Shown: piece after piece, positions 1-4,967 of the stretch
Numbering within the stretch: position 1 is the first letter of the stretch
Layout of the letters: every line of letters begins with the position of its first letter
Assembly (NCBI GenBank): GCA_018712465.1
Contig: DVGY01000115.1
Location: forward strand, 1 to 5,988
Origin: Candidatus Egerieicola pullicola
Lineage (GTDB): Bacteria; Bacillota; Clostridia; Oscillospirales; Ruminococcaceae
DNA length: 5,988 nucleotides
Reading direction: 5' to 3'
The notes under the pieces: generated by a model
Told to the model about the DNA's origin: nothing
Database searches by the model: none
Seen by the model: only the letters and a program-made list of their open reading frames with translations
Program-made: the position numbers and the translations under genes

Positions 1-1
1 C

Positions 2-457
2 GTCAACATCTTTGCTTACTGCGCCATGGTTTCCTCTGCCGCCTGGCATTACGGCAACAAGGACCTGAACCGGTATCAGTTCGGCCACACCGACAAAAAT
101 CTGAAGCGCGGCTTCTGGGCCGGCTTGATTGTCAGCATTTATCCTTTGTTTTTCTGTGTGGGTCTGATTTTGGCCAGCCAGGGCTATATGCCTTACTTTG
201 ACGTGGTCTATAAAGTGGGCAACGGTATTTTCTACCATTACTACAACTGGATTTCCGGCGGTTTGGTGCCCATGCAGTTGAGTTGGTGGCAGCTGTTGGT
301 GATTATCCTGCCCAACCTGATTACGCTGGTCTGCACCACCTTGGGCTATTACTGCGGCTTCAAGGACATCGACGTGGTGGCCCGCTTTATTTACCGTAAG
401 GGCAAAGCACCTCAGCAGGAAAATCCCGAAAAGAAAGATCGTGCCGGTTTCCTGTAA
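2..457 (+). CDS. C-terminal part of an unrecognised membrane protein (5' end outside window)
   Basis: The reading frame is open from the left edge and ends at TAA 455-457, so only the last 151 residues are visible. The internal ATG at 26 is probably not the start, because the frame continues upstream without a stop. Two hydrophobic stretches look like membrane-spanning helices: one beginning GFWAGLIVSIYPLFF and one beginning WWQLLVIILPNLITL. The segment between them is aromatic-rich (YHYYNW). A basic, polar tail with KGKAPQQENPEKKDR follows and probably lies in the cytoplasm. The segment before the first helix (WHYGNKDLNRYQFGHTDKNLKRG) is polar and basic. I do not recognise the family and assign no function. 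The gene ends just before a strong hairpin terminator, so it closes its transcription unit; any operon partners lie to the left of the window. It converges with the TetR gene. Confidence 0.8.
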   Translation, partial: VNIFAYCAMVSSAAWHYGNKDLNRYQFGHTDKNLKRGFWAGLIVSIYPLFFCVGLILASQGYMPYFDVVYKVGNGIFYHYYNWISGGLVPMQLSWWQLLVIILPNLITLVCTTLGYYCGFKDIDVVARFIYRKGKAPQQENPEKKDRAGFL

Positions 458-494
458 TGTGCAGCCCGCTGGATGAATGGGAAGAAGAGATACG

Positions 495-527
495 AAAAAA
501 GCCGTCGGAATCAACCGGCGGCTTTTT
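495..527. terminator. Bidirectional intrinsic terminator between convergent genes
   Basis: The arms GCCGTCGG (501-508) and CCGGCGGC (515-522) form an 8-bp stem with one U-G wobble and a 6-nt loop (AATCAA). A run of A (495-500) precedes it and a run of T (523-527) follows, so the hairpin has a U tail on either strand. It can end the rightward membrane-protein transcript and also the leftward tetR transcript, whose stop codon at 529-531 lies just before it. Confidence 0.85.
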
Positions 528-528
528 G

Positions 529-1092
529 TTATGAGTGGGTTTTGGAAAAATCCCATTGGCGGTTCAAACACCGGGATAGTTCTCCAATGGTTTCCGCTAC
601 CTGTTCCGGCCCAAATCTTTTGTGATTTTCTTGAAAGGCGTAATATCCGCCGTAAACACTGTAGGAAAGAAAAATGTTGAATTTGGGATCGTCTTTGGTT
701 TGGGGAATGTGTTCATGGAGGTATTGCTTGAGTTCCTGTTCAATCTGAACCGGAAGCACCGCGGATTGTGAACCGGAGAACAATAGATCAATCTCTTGCT
801 GATGTTGGTAGAATGTGTGAAACAGCGCAAGGGTAAACCGGCTGGAATCCAGCAGCAGTTCCTCTGCCTGAGGGAGGCTTTTTAATATGTCTTGCAGCAC
901 TTGGGTCTGCAGCTGGTGAACAAGGTCGTAAATGTCGTGGTAGTGGAGATAGAAGGTGCCCTTGTTGATTTCCGCCTGCTGTGCCAACTCCCGGACGGTG
1001 ATCTGTTCCAAGGGCTTCTGGCTGAGCAGTTGGAACAAGGCATTTCGTATGCTGCGCTTGGTTTTGATGATCCGCAGATCTATCGACGCCAC
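529..1092 (-). CDS. TetR/AcrR-family transcriptional regulator
   Basis: This 187-residue protein has the size and layout of a TetR-family one-component repressor. The N-terminal DNA-binding domain spans about residues 8-58, with the helix-turn-helix in ITVRELAQQAEINKGTFYLHY (31-51); the KGTFYLHYHD part is highly typical. The C-terminal ligand-binding and dimerisation half ends in YSVYGGYYAFQENHK and resembles the Firmicutes-type TetR C-terminal domain (TetR_C_8, as in DhaS-like regulators); this is from memory of the family. The start is GTG (1092-1090): it is the only suitable start codon before the conserved domain, and AAGGA lies 8 nt upstream. The gene has its own strong promoter with a perfect palindrome in the spacer, which suggests it represses itself. 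It is monocistronic, so its wider targets are unknown; the divergent lipoprotein gene is the only adjacent candidate. The ligand cannot be read from sequence. Confidence 0.93.
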   Translation of the reverse strand: MASIDLRIIKTKRSIRNALFQLLSQKPLEQITVRELAQQAEINKGTFYLHYHDIYDLVHQLQTQVLQDILKSLPQAEELLLDSSRFTLALFHTFYQHQQEIDLLFSGSQSAVLPVQIEQELKQYLHEHIPQTKDDPKFNIFLSYSVYGGYYAFQENHKRFGPEQVAETIGELSRCLNRQWDFSKTHS

Positions 1093-1120
1093 TTCCTTTT
1101 TCCTTGTAATAGTTTATTTT

Positions 1121-1149
1121 ATCATAGTTGAATATTCAACTGGAGTCAA
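1121..1149 (-). promoter_or_regulatory. Sigma-A-type promoter of the tetR gene
   Basis: Read on the minus strand, TTGACT (1149-1144) and TATGAT (1126-1121) are separated by exactly 17 bp. Each box has one mismatch to consensus. Transcription would begin near 1114, leaving a leader of about 20 nt that carries the ribosome binding site for the GTG start at 1092. The spacer is filled by the palindromic operator candidate. Confidence 0.8.
1126..1141. promoter_or_regulatory. Perfect 16-bp palindrome, probable TetR operator
   Basis: AGTTGAATATTCAACT is its own reverse complement over all 16 bases. It lies between the -35 and -10 boxes of the tetR promoter and overlaps the last base of the -10. A bound dimer there would block RNA polymerase. 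TetR-family repressors commonly bind such sites in their own promoters; that this protein binds here is inference from position and symmetry. The site is about 36 bp upstream of the -35 box of the divergent lipoprotein promoter, so any effect there would be less direct. Confidence 0.75.
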
Positions 1150-1177
1150 GAAATAATTTCGATCATAAAAAAGAAAC

Positions 1178-1206
1178 TTGTTCTTTTGACAAAAGGATGG
1201 TAAAAT
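1178..1206 (+). promoter_or_regulatory. Extended -10 promoter of the lipoprotein gene
   Basis: An extended -10 element TGGTAAAAT (1198-1206) is preceded, at 17-bp spacing, by a weak -35 TTGTTC (1178-1183). Transcription would start near 1213, leaving a leader of about 32 nt with AAGGAG at 1221-1226. A TTGACA at 1186-1191 lies only 9 bp from this -10 and cannot be its -35 partner. Confidence 0.55.
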
Positions 1207-1244
1207 CAAAAGGAGAAATCAAGGAGAGAAAAAGAAAGAATTTC

Positions 1245-2123
1245 ATGAAGAAACAAATTGTTTTCATGCGCTTGTGCATTTGGAGCGTGATTTTCATTTT
1301 TGCCGTGGCCTGCACCGGCTGTTCGGCGGCAAAATCCATCTGGGAATATGGCAAAAGCTTGATGGATGGAGAGGTTTCTGTGGATCCGGAAAAGGAATGC
1401 TATATCCAAACGGTGGAGGATTTTTTGGCTGCAATTGATGCAAAGGACAAAGAGGCGATTCGGGATCTTTTTGCAGAGAACATTTCCCAAACAGATTCCG
1501 ATTTCAACCAACAAATGGATCTTTTGCTGCAAAGTTATCCCGGCCCTACCGATTTTTGGGATCGGGAAAACCTATTGTTGGCAGGTGAATATAGTAACCA
1601 TTATGGGTCCAAAACATCTGCGGCTTACACCACCTTCCTTTTGATTTCACAAGGGGATTATTTTTGGTGCAGCATGAAATTGACCTATGAAAATGATGAA
1701 GACCCCCGTGCAATCGGCATCACTTATCTGACGCTCTTTTCCGCTGAATATTATTGTGCTGTGCAGTATGAGGAACAGGGGGCAGAATTCCCGGAAGATT
1801 CCGGCTTACACGTGTTGATGGATTACCCCTTAGATTGCGACATTCGAGTAGTAAATGGAAATCCGGTGAAATATACCTCCACAGGTACTGTGTTGGACGA
1901 AGAAGAGGTCAAAAGCTTTTTGCAGGAAAAGAACGAGTGTCAGGCGTTTGAAGCACAATTCGGACCGCCCAATGCCATCTCTACCTATTTTGTTTATGAG
2001 CTGCCGATGGAAAATAGCCAGCCTCGGTATCTGGAACTGGGGGAAAATAAAGGGGAAATCTATTCTGCTTTTGTTGTGGATGACATCCAATGGCTCTATA
2101 CTCTTTGGGAAAAGGAAGAATAG
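1245..2123 (+). CDS. Secreted lipoprotein, DUF5104-like
   Basis: This 292-residue protein begins with a lipoprotein signal peptide: MKKQ, a hydrophobic core (IWSVIFIFAV), then two candidate lipidated cysteines, C23 (AVA|C) and C26 (CTG|C). It should be anchored on the outer face of the membrane. From about residue 50, DFLAAIDAKDKEAIRDLFAEN and the following region to about residue 160 resemble DUF5104, a family of uncharacterised Firmicutes lipoproteins with an NTF2-like look. The last 80 residues (from about 213) form a second module: a helix, then FGPPNAISTYFVYEL and beta-strand-like repeats, reminiscent of SmpA/BLIP-like folds; this is weak inference. The ATG at 1245 was chosen because the signal peptide starts there. 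A longer frame back to TTG 1128 would overlap the promoter. The AAGGAG is about 18 nt upstream, which is rather far, so translation may be modest. The gene stands alone between a promoter and a terminator. Function is unknown. Confidence 0.82.
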   Translation: MKKQIVFMRLCIWSVIFIFAVACTGCSAAKSIWEYGKSLMDGEVSVDPEKECYIQTVEDFLAAIDAKDKEAIRDLFAENISQTDSDFNQQMDLLLQSYPGPTDFWDRENLLLAGEYSNHYGSKTSAAYTTFLLISQGDYFWCSMKLTYENDEDPRAIGITYLTLFSAEYYCAVQYEEQGAEFPEDSGLHVLMDYPLDCDIRVVNGNPVKYTSTGTVLDEEEVKSFLQEKNECQAFEAQFGPPNAISTYFVYELPMENSQPRYLELGENKGEIYSAFVVDDIQWLYTLWEKEE

Positions 2124-2170
2124 CAGAGTGCAGTGTTTCCTATATTGTGGTATGAATCGCATTAGTAGAA

Positions 2171-2220
2171 AACCATCCTTTGGCCCGGAAAACTCCTCCG
2201 CCGTAAAAGGGTGGTTTTTT
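2171..2220 (+). terminator. Intrinsic terminator after the lipoprotein gene
   Basis: The arms AACCATCCTTT (2171-2181) and AAAGGGTGGTT (2206-2216) pair over 11 bp with one U-G wobble. The loop is about 24 nt and has some internal pairing potential. The T run 2215-2220 gives the U tail. It lies about 50 nt after the lipoprotein stop codon. A small weaker hairpin (CCGAT/ATCGG, 2224-2238) follows. Confidence 0.7.
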
Positions 2221-2261
2221 GCCCCGATTTTTTATCGGCACCTTTTGGGGGATGCTCCATG

Positions 2262-2293
2262 AGAAAAAACAAAAGCAGCGGTTTCCCGCTGCT
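2262..2293 (-). terminator. Intrinsic terminator of the cotJ operon
   Basis: On the minus strand AGCAGCGG (2293-2286) and CCGCTGCT (2281-2274) form a perfect 8-bp stem closed by a GAAA (GNRA-type) tetraloop. A U-rich tail, TTTGTTTTTTC, runs to 2262. The hairpin begins 8 nt beyond the cotJC stop codon, as expected for the end of this operon. Confidence 0.88.
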
Positions 2294-2300
2294 GGAATCT

Positions 2301-2894
2301 TCAATCAAAATTGGGATTGAAGGCGTAGATGTTCTTTTGATTTAATTGGCCCTGTACCCGGTTTAAACATTCGCCAAACCGCTGGTAGTGGACGATTTCC
2401 CGTTCCCGCAAAAATTTGATTACGTCCCGCACATCCGGGTCGTCGGTGAGGCGAAGGATGTTGTCGTAGGTGAGACGGGCTTTTTGTTCTGCCGCTAAAT
2501 CTTCGTTGAGGTCGGCAATGGGGTCGCCGGAAACAGACAGCGTTTCCGCAGAGAAGGGGGTGCCGGAGGCGGCTTGGGGATAGATCCCGGTGGTGTGATC
2601 CACAAAATAGGCGTCAAATCCGCTGTCTCGGATCTGCTTGGGCGTCAGGTTGCGGGTGAGCTGGTAGAGTACGGCGCTGACCATTTCCATATGGCTGAGT
2701 TCTTCCACCCCAATATCAGTCAATGCTCCTTTTACCACTCCGTCCCGCATACTGTAACGCTGGTTGAGATACCGGGTAGACGCTCCCATTTCTCCGTGAG
2801 GACCGCCCAGCTGACTGACAATAATCTTGGCCAAGGCGGGGTTGGGGGTCTTGATCTTCACAGGATACTGTAATTTCTTTTCATATTGAAACAT
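2301..2894 (-). CDS. cotJC: Spore coat protein CotJC, manganese-catalase family
   Basis: The 197-residue product matches CotJC, a spore-coat protein related to di-manganese catalases that convert hydrogen peroxide to water and oxygen. Length fits the family (about 190 residues). It is a ferritin-like four-helix protein with the expected metal ligands visible: E35 in GGPHGEMGAS, E65 and H68 in GVEELSHMEM, E136 in LAAEQKAR, and H169 in REREIVHYQRF. All four helices contribute a ligand, so an intact metal site is likely; catalytic activity in the coat is inferred. The start is ATG 2894-2892, preceded by AAGGGAG at good spacing. It begins 3 nt after the cotJB stop and is the last gene of the operon. 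In Bacillus subtilis cotJ genes are transcribed in the mother cell under sigma E, and the promoter here fits that. The protein would be placed in the inner spore coat. Confidence 0.96.
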   Translation of the reverse strand: MFQYEKKLQYPVKIKTPNPALAKIIVSQLGGPHGEMGASTRYLNQRYSMRDGVVKGALTDIGVEELSHMEMVSAVLYQLTRNLTPKQIRDSGFDAYFVDHTTGIYPQAASGTPFSAETLSVSGDPIADLNEDLAAEQKARLTYDNILRLTDDPDVRDVIKFLREREIVHYQRFGECLNRVQGQLNQKNIYAFNPNFD

Positions 2895-2897
2895 GAT

Positions 2898-3149
2898 TTA
2901 TTCTCCCTTCTCCCACGGCCAGGGATTGTCGACCCAGTCCCAGTGATCGGTGCTGTGGGGCTGGGTGCGCACTAAGGTGCCGTACTGTTTGCTGTATTCC
3001 TCCATGGCTTGTTGACGCATGGCAAGATGCTTGTGGTAAAACTCCAAGGCTTGGGCATCGTCTGGATGGGTGTCTAAATAAAGGGCGGCTTCGGTAAGCA
3101 CAAAGTCGCAAACCCGGATGCGGTTGAGTAATACTTGTTTTTGATTCAT
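2898..3149 (-). CDS. cotJB: Spore coat protein CotJB
   Basis: This is an 83-residue protein, close to the usual CotJB size. Family hallmarks are LYLDTHPDDAQALEFYHKH near residues 24-42, followed by YSKQYGTL and the tryptophan-rich C-terminus WDWVDNPWPWEKGE. It is predicted to be mostly helical, with no signal peptide. CotJB is a small partner needed for the CotJA/CotJC coat sub-assembly; its biochemical role is not known. The start ATG (3149-3147) overlaps the cotJA stop as ATGA, a 4-nt overlap that points to translational coupling. The cotJC start follows 3 nt after its stop. The order cotJA-cotJB-cotJC is the conserved one. Confidence 0.95.
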   Translation of the reverse strand: MNQKQVLLNRIRVCDFVLTEAALYLDTHPDDAQALEFYHKHLAMRQQAMEEYSKQYGTLVRTQPHSTDHWDWVDNPWPWEKGE

Positions 3150-3322
3150 CGCTCATCACGCTCCCCGATAAAGGGTTTGTCCAACTGGGCAAACAGGGTT
3201 CCCCGGCTGAGAGCGACTTCCGGGGTGTAAATATCCTCCCAGGCTTGAGGAGGAATGAAAGCTGCCGCAAGAGTGGGGAAGGGGCAGTCCTTCCACGAGG
3301 AAGCGGCGCAGGATTCTTTCAT
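3146..3322 (-). CDS. cotJA: Spore coat-associated protein CotJA
   Basis: The 58-residue product carries the CotJA signature: AAAFIPPQAWEDIYTPEVALSRGTLFAQLDKPF, close to the family pattern of a proline-rich segment, a Tyr-x-Pro-Glu-x-Ala-Leu run and GTLF..LDKPF. The open frame continues upstream to 3433, but ATG 3322-3320 is chosen because AAAGGAG sits 8 nt before it and the encoded length fits the family; the longer version would run through the predicted sigma-E promoter. The N-terminus contains two cysteines (C5, C13). It is the first gene of the operon and overlaps cotJB by 4 nt. CotJA is needed for assembly of CotJC into the coat in B. subtilis. Confidence 0.92.
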   Translation of the reverse strand: MKESCAASSWKDCPFPTLAAAFIPPQAWEDIYTPEVALSRGTLFAQLDKPFIGERDER

Positions 3323-3349
3323 AAAGGTAGCTCCTTTGTCTTTGGTATC

Positions 3350-3368
3350 GTCCCAAAGGTACTGGGAC
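3350..3368. repeat. Small inverted repeat in the cotJA leader
   Basis: GTCCCA (3350-3355) and TGGGAC (3363-3368) are perfect 6-bp inverted arms around 7 nt. They lie at the predicted transcription start of the cotJ operon. This could be a 5' hairpin that stabilises the mRNA or a regulator site; arms this short can also arise by chance. Confidence 0.3.
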
Positions 3369-3374
3369 AGTAAC

Positions 3375-3382
3375 ATTGTATG
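3375..3382 (-). promoter_or_regulatory. Sigma-E-type -10 box of the cotJ operon
   Basis: Read on the minus strand, CATACAAT matches the sporulation sigma-E -10 consensus (CATACA-A/C-T) exactly. It is 52 bp upstream of the cotJA start, predicting transcription from about 3367. No good -35 match is seen at the usual 13-15 bp spacing (the region there reads TCACCAA), so the call rests on the -10 and on cotJ being sigma-E dependent in Bacillus subtilis. Confidence 0.6.
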
Positions 3383-3420
3383 AAAACTACGCCCCGTTGG
3401 TGAAAGACCGGCCCGGGACA

Positions 3421-3466
3421 AAATAAGAAACATCCGCCCTCGAATTGGAGAAGCGGATGCTTTTTT
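3421..3466 (-). terminator. Terminator downstream of the BNR glycosidase gene
   Basis: CATCCGC (3431-3437) and GCGGATG (3453-3459) pair perfectly over 7 bp, extended by a further wobble and A-U pair on the minus strand. The loop is about 15 nt with a small inner CTC/GAG pairing. The minus-strand tail reads TTTCTTATTT. The stop codon of the leftward gene (3472-3470) is just before it. The other strand has an even better T run (3461-3466), so it may work in both directions. It insulates cotJ from the glycosidase gene. Confidence 0.75.
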
Positions 3467-3469
3467 CTC

Positions 3470-4627
3470 TTATTCGCTTTTCAACACGCCGATGCCGTAG
3501 GAAATTTGCAGCATCCGGGTGTCCATCTGGGTAGGTGCCAGCTGCAACAGCTTGGTACCGTTTTCGATGGTGCACATGCCCATGCTCCAACCGGCCTGGC
3601 CGATGCTGGAATCGTAGTTCACCAGCATGGGGACCCGTTCCCAGGGACCTTCGCCCAGGTGGTAGTTTACCAAAAAGTCGCCGGGATCCCGCAGCCGCAG
3701 GGCGTCGCCGTCCCGTTTGGCGCTGACAATGATGGTGCCGTTTTCACCGCCCTGGGGAACCCACAGGCAGTAAGGCATGCTCATTAGGTAGAACCCGTCG
3801 GCAGTTTCGATTCGGGTGCCCTTGAAAGCGGGGTCGCCGAAATCCATGCCGTCGTCAGACATCCGGCAGTGGACGTCAAAATAGGGATCTCCTTCCTCGG
3901 GGAAGCAGACGATTTCGTAGCACATAAAGTATTTGCCGTTGGGCAGTTTGGTGACAATGGCCATGCCGGGACGGCTCATGCCATCGGGAATGGCTACCAC
4001 CAGGTGCTCGTTTTCCCAGGTCTTGCCGCCGTCCTTGGAAGAGGTCACCGCCAAGGTTTGGTTCAGGCTGCGGTCGGTGTGGGGACGTTCGTCGGTGAAC
4101 ACCACTGTAATTTCGTTGGCGGCGTTGAGGTAGATAAAGGGTTCCCAAACCGGGCCCAGCTCGTCAAAGTTTTGTTCAATGGGAGGACCGCCGGCAGCTA
4201 CGCTGGAACGGTACTCCCAGGTTTTTCCTTGGTCCCGGCTGATGTAGAACAGCAGCTCGGTGGATTTGAAGTCCAAGGGGATGGAGTTGCCGGCAAAAAC
4301 GATGGTGCCCGCAGGCAGATCGCCGCACTGTACCGGCAGTTCAAACAACACCGGCTGGAACCGGATGCCGTAGCCGTTTTTGGTGTCCTCCACCTGGCTG
4401 TAGGGCTCCCAGGTTTTTCCATGGTCGGTACTGCAATAAATGGGGGCTACCGGAGGTTCCTTGATGGTGTAGTAGTCAAAGGTGGCCAGCAGCATTCCGT
4501 TTTTCTCTCCTGCATGATGCAGTTCAATGACCCGGGGATACAGCACGCCGCCGCCGTTGTCATAAACGTCTTCTCTTCTGGGAGACATCACGACGCCGAA
4601 AAATTCCTTTTCGATTTTCAATGCCAT
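3470..4627 (-). CDS. Asp-box (BNR) beta-propeller protein, sialidase / GH93-like glycosidase
   Basis: The 385-residue protein has three clear Asp boxes (S-x-D-x-G-x-T-W) at 66-73, 130-137 and 197-204, and a degenerate one, SDDGMDF, at 257-263. Their spacing indicates a six-bladed propeller of the sialidase superfamily. Several motifs recall GH93 exo-alpha-1,5-L-arabinanases more than true sialidases: LYPRVIEL near 29-36, GPVWEPFIYL with E162, VFTDE near 176-180, and RPGMAIVTKLPNGKYFMCYE ending in E238. E162 and E238 are my best guesses for catalytic acids; this is inference from memory of GH93. There is no signal peptide, so it should act in the cytoplasm. ATG 4627-4625 is chosen because AAAGGAG lies 9 nt upstream; the frame continues to TTG 4732, at the predicted promoter. 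The gene is divergent from the GH120-like gene, suggesting shared control and a role in breaking imported plant oligosaccharides. Substrate is unproven. Confidence 0.82.
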   Translation of the reverse strand: MALKIEKEFFGVVMSPRREDVYDNGGGVLYPRVIELHHAGEKNGMLLATFDYYTIKEPPVAPIYCSTDHGKTWEPYSQVEDTKNGYGIRFQPVLFELPVQCGDLPAGTIVFAGNSIPLDFKSTELLFYISRDQGKTWEYRSSVAAGGPPIEQNFDELGPVWEPFIYLNAANEITVVFTDERPHTDRSLNQTLAVTSSKDGGKTWENEHLVVAIPDGMSRPGMAIVTKLPNGKYFMCYEIVCFPEEGDPYFDVHCRMSDDGMDFGDPAFKGTRIETADGFYLMSMPYCLWVPQGGENGTIIVSAKRDGDALRLRDPGDFLVNYHLGEGPWERVPMLVNYDSSIGQAGWSMGMCTIENGTKLLQLAPTQMDTRMLQISYGIGVLKSE

Positions 4628-4718
4628 TTTGCATCGCTCCTTTCCGTCACAGGTCTCCCTGGACGCTTTGTTACATCGGTTGCACCGGCACAGCAGCTTG
4701 TTCGGCACATTCTGCACC

Positions 4719-4733
4719 ATTGTTTCTAACAAT
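4719..4733. promoter_or_regulatory. Operator-like inverted repeat at the leftward start site
   Basis: ATTGTT (4719-4724) and AACAAT (4728-4733) are perfect 6-bp inverted arms around TCT. The site overlaps the -10 box and predicted start (about 4725) of the leftward glycosidase promoter, where a bound repressor would block transcription. Which protein would bind is not evident. Confidence 0.45.
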
Positions 4734-4760
4734 CATACCATATTTTTTTTACATACGCAA
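4732..4760 (-). promoter_or_regulatory. Sigma-A-type promoter of the propeller glycosidase gene
   Basis: On the minus strand TTGCGT (4760-4755) and TATGAT (4737-4732) are 17 bp apart, and the -10 has an upstream TG (TGGTATGAT), giving an extended -10. Transcription would start near 4725, about 97 nt before the ATG at 4627. Confidence 0.72.
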
Positions 4761-4769
4761 GAACTTTTA

Positions 4770-4811
4770 GGGAAAATCATGGTTCTTTCTGAGAGCTTTT
4801 TCGATTTTCCC
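4770..4811. repeat. 9-bp inverted repeat between the divergent promoters
   Basis: GGGAAAATC (4770-4778) and GATTTTCCC (4803-4811) are exact reverse complements separated by 24 nt. The left arm ends 9 bp from the leftward -35 and the right arm 23 bp from the rightward -35. The placement fits paired regulator half-sites or a looping element controlling both genes; a role is inferred, not shown. Confidence 0.45.
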
Positions 4812-4834
4812 AACAAAATGAAAAAAGTTTTTCC

Positions 4835-4863
4835 TTGACGTTGTTTGAAAAATAGGGTAGTAT
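4835..4863 (+). promoter_or_regulatory. Sigma-A-type promoter of the GH120-like gene
   Basis: TTGACG (4835-4840) matches the -35 consensus in five of six bases. TAGTAT (4858-4863), a 4/6 match, follows at 17 bp. A TATAAA at 4861-4866 is closer to consensus but would need a 20-bp spacer. Transcription would start near 4870. Confidence 0.65.
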
Positions 4864-4892
4864 AAAGGTAAATCTATGGGAAGAAAGAAGCC

Positions 4893-4967
4893 ATGTTTTC
4901 GGCGGCTGCCGTGCTGTGGTTTCCAACGGGACCCATGCATTCAAGCGGATGGGAGGATGTCAAATGA
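4893..4967 (+). CDS. Possible 24-codon leader ORF overlapping the GH120-like start
   Basis: An ATG at 4893 opens a 24-residue frame beginning MFSAAAVLWFP and ending EDVK. Its TGA (4965-4967) overlaps the next gene's ATG (4964-4966) as ATGA, the arrangement used for translational coupling. The upstream sequence GGGAAGAAAGAAG is only a weak ribosome binding site, and the downstream gene has its own strong GGAGG, so this may be a chance frame. No repeated codon run typical of an attenuator is present. Confidence 0.25.
   Translation: MFSAAAVLWFPTGPMHSSGWEDVK

Larger units (their letters stand above)
4628..4963. other. Divergent control region between two glycosidase genes
   Basis: This 336-bp stretch separates the leftward propeller gene and the rightward GH120-like gene. 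It holds one promoter for each direction (4732-4760 leftward, 4835-4863 rightward), an inverted repeat over the leftward start site (4719-4733), a second wider-spaced inverted repeat between the promoters (4770-4811), and a possible short leader ORF (4893-4967). The centre is AT-rich. The leftward leader is about 97 nt and the rightward about 94 nt; I saw no known riboswitch in either. Confidence 0.7.

Noticed and set aside
1186..1191. TTGACA as a -35 box for the lipoprotein gene
   Set aside because: It is only 9 bp from the TAAAAT -10 and no other -10 lies 16-18 bp downstream; TTGTTC at 1178 has the correct spacing.
1128..1244. Longer N-terminus of the lipoprotein beginning at TTG 1128 or ATG 1197
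   Set aside because: The added residues are lysine-rich low-complexity sequence that overlaps the operator and promoter, and the signal peptide clearly begins at ATG 1245.
3323..3433. N-terminal extension of CotJA up to 3433
   Set aside because: It would run across the predicted sigma-E promoter and leader, while AAAGGAG sits 8 nt before ATG 3322 and the shorter protein fits the family.
3869..4729. Long rightward open frame antisense to the propeller gene (286 codons)
   Set aside because: It is a shadow of the GC-rich third positions of the real gene, with no ribosome binding site or recognisable domain.
4628..4732. Cysteine-rich 35-residue extension of the propeller protein (LCRCNRC motif), a possible metal-binding segment
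   Set aside because: Its TTG start coincides with the -10 box, no ribosome binding site precedes it or the ATG at 4720, and a strong AAAGGAG precedes the ATG at 4627.
4741..4834. CcpA-type catabolite-repression (cre) site in the divergent region
   Set aside because: No sequence close to the TGWAANCGNTNWCA consensus was found in the region on either strand.
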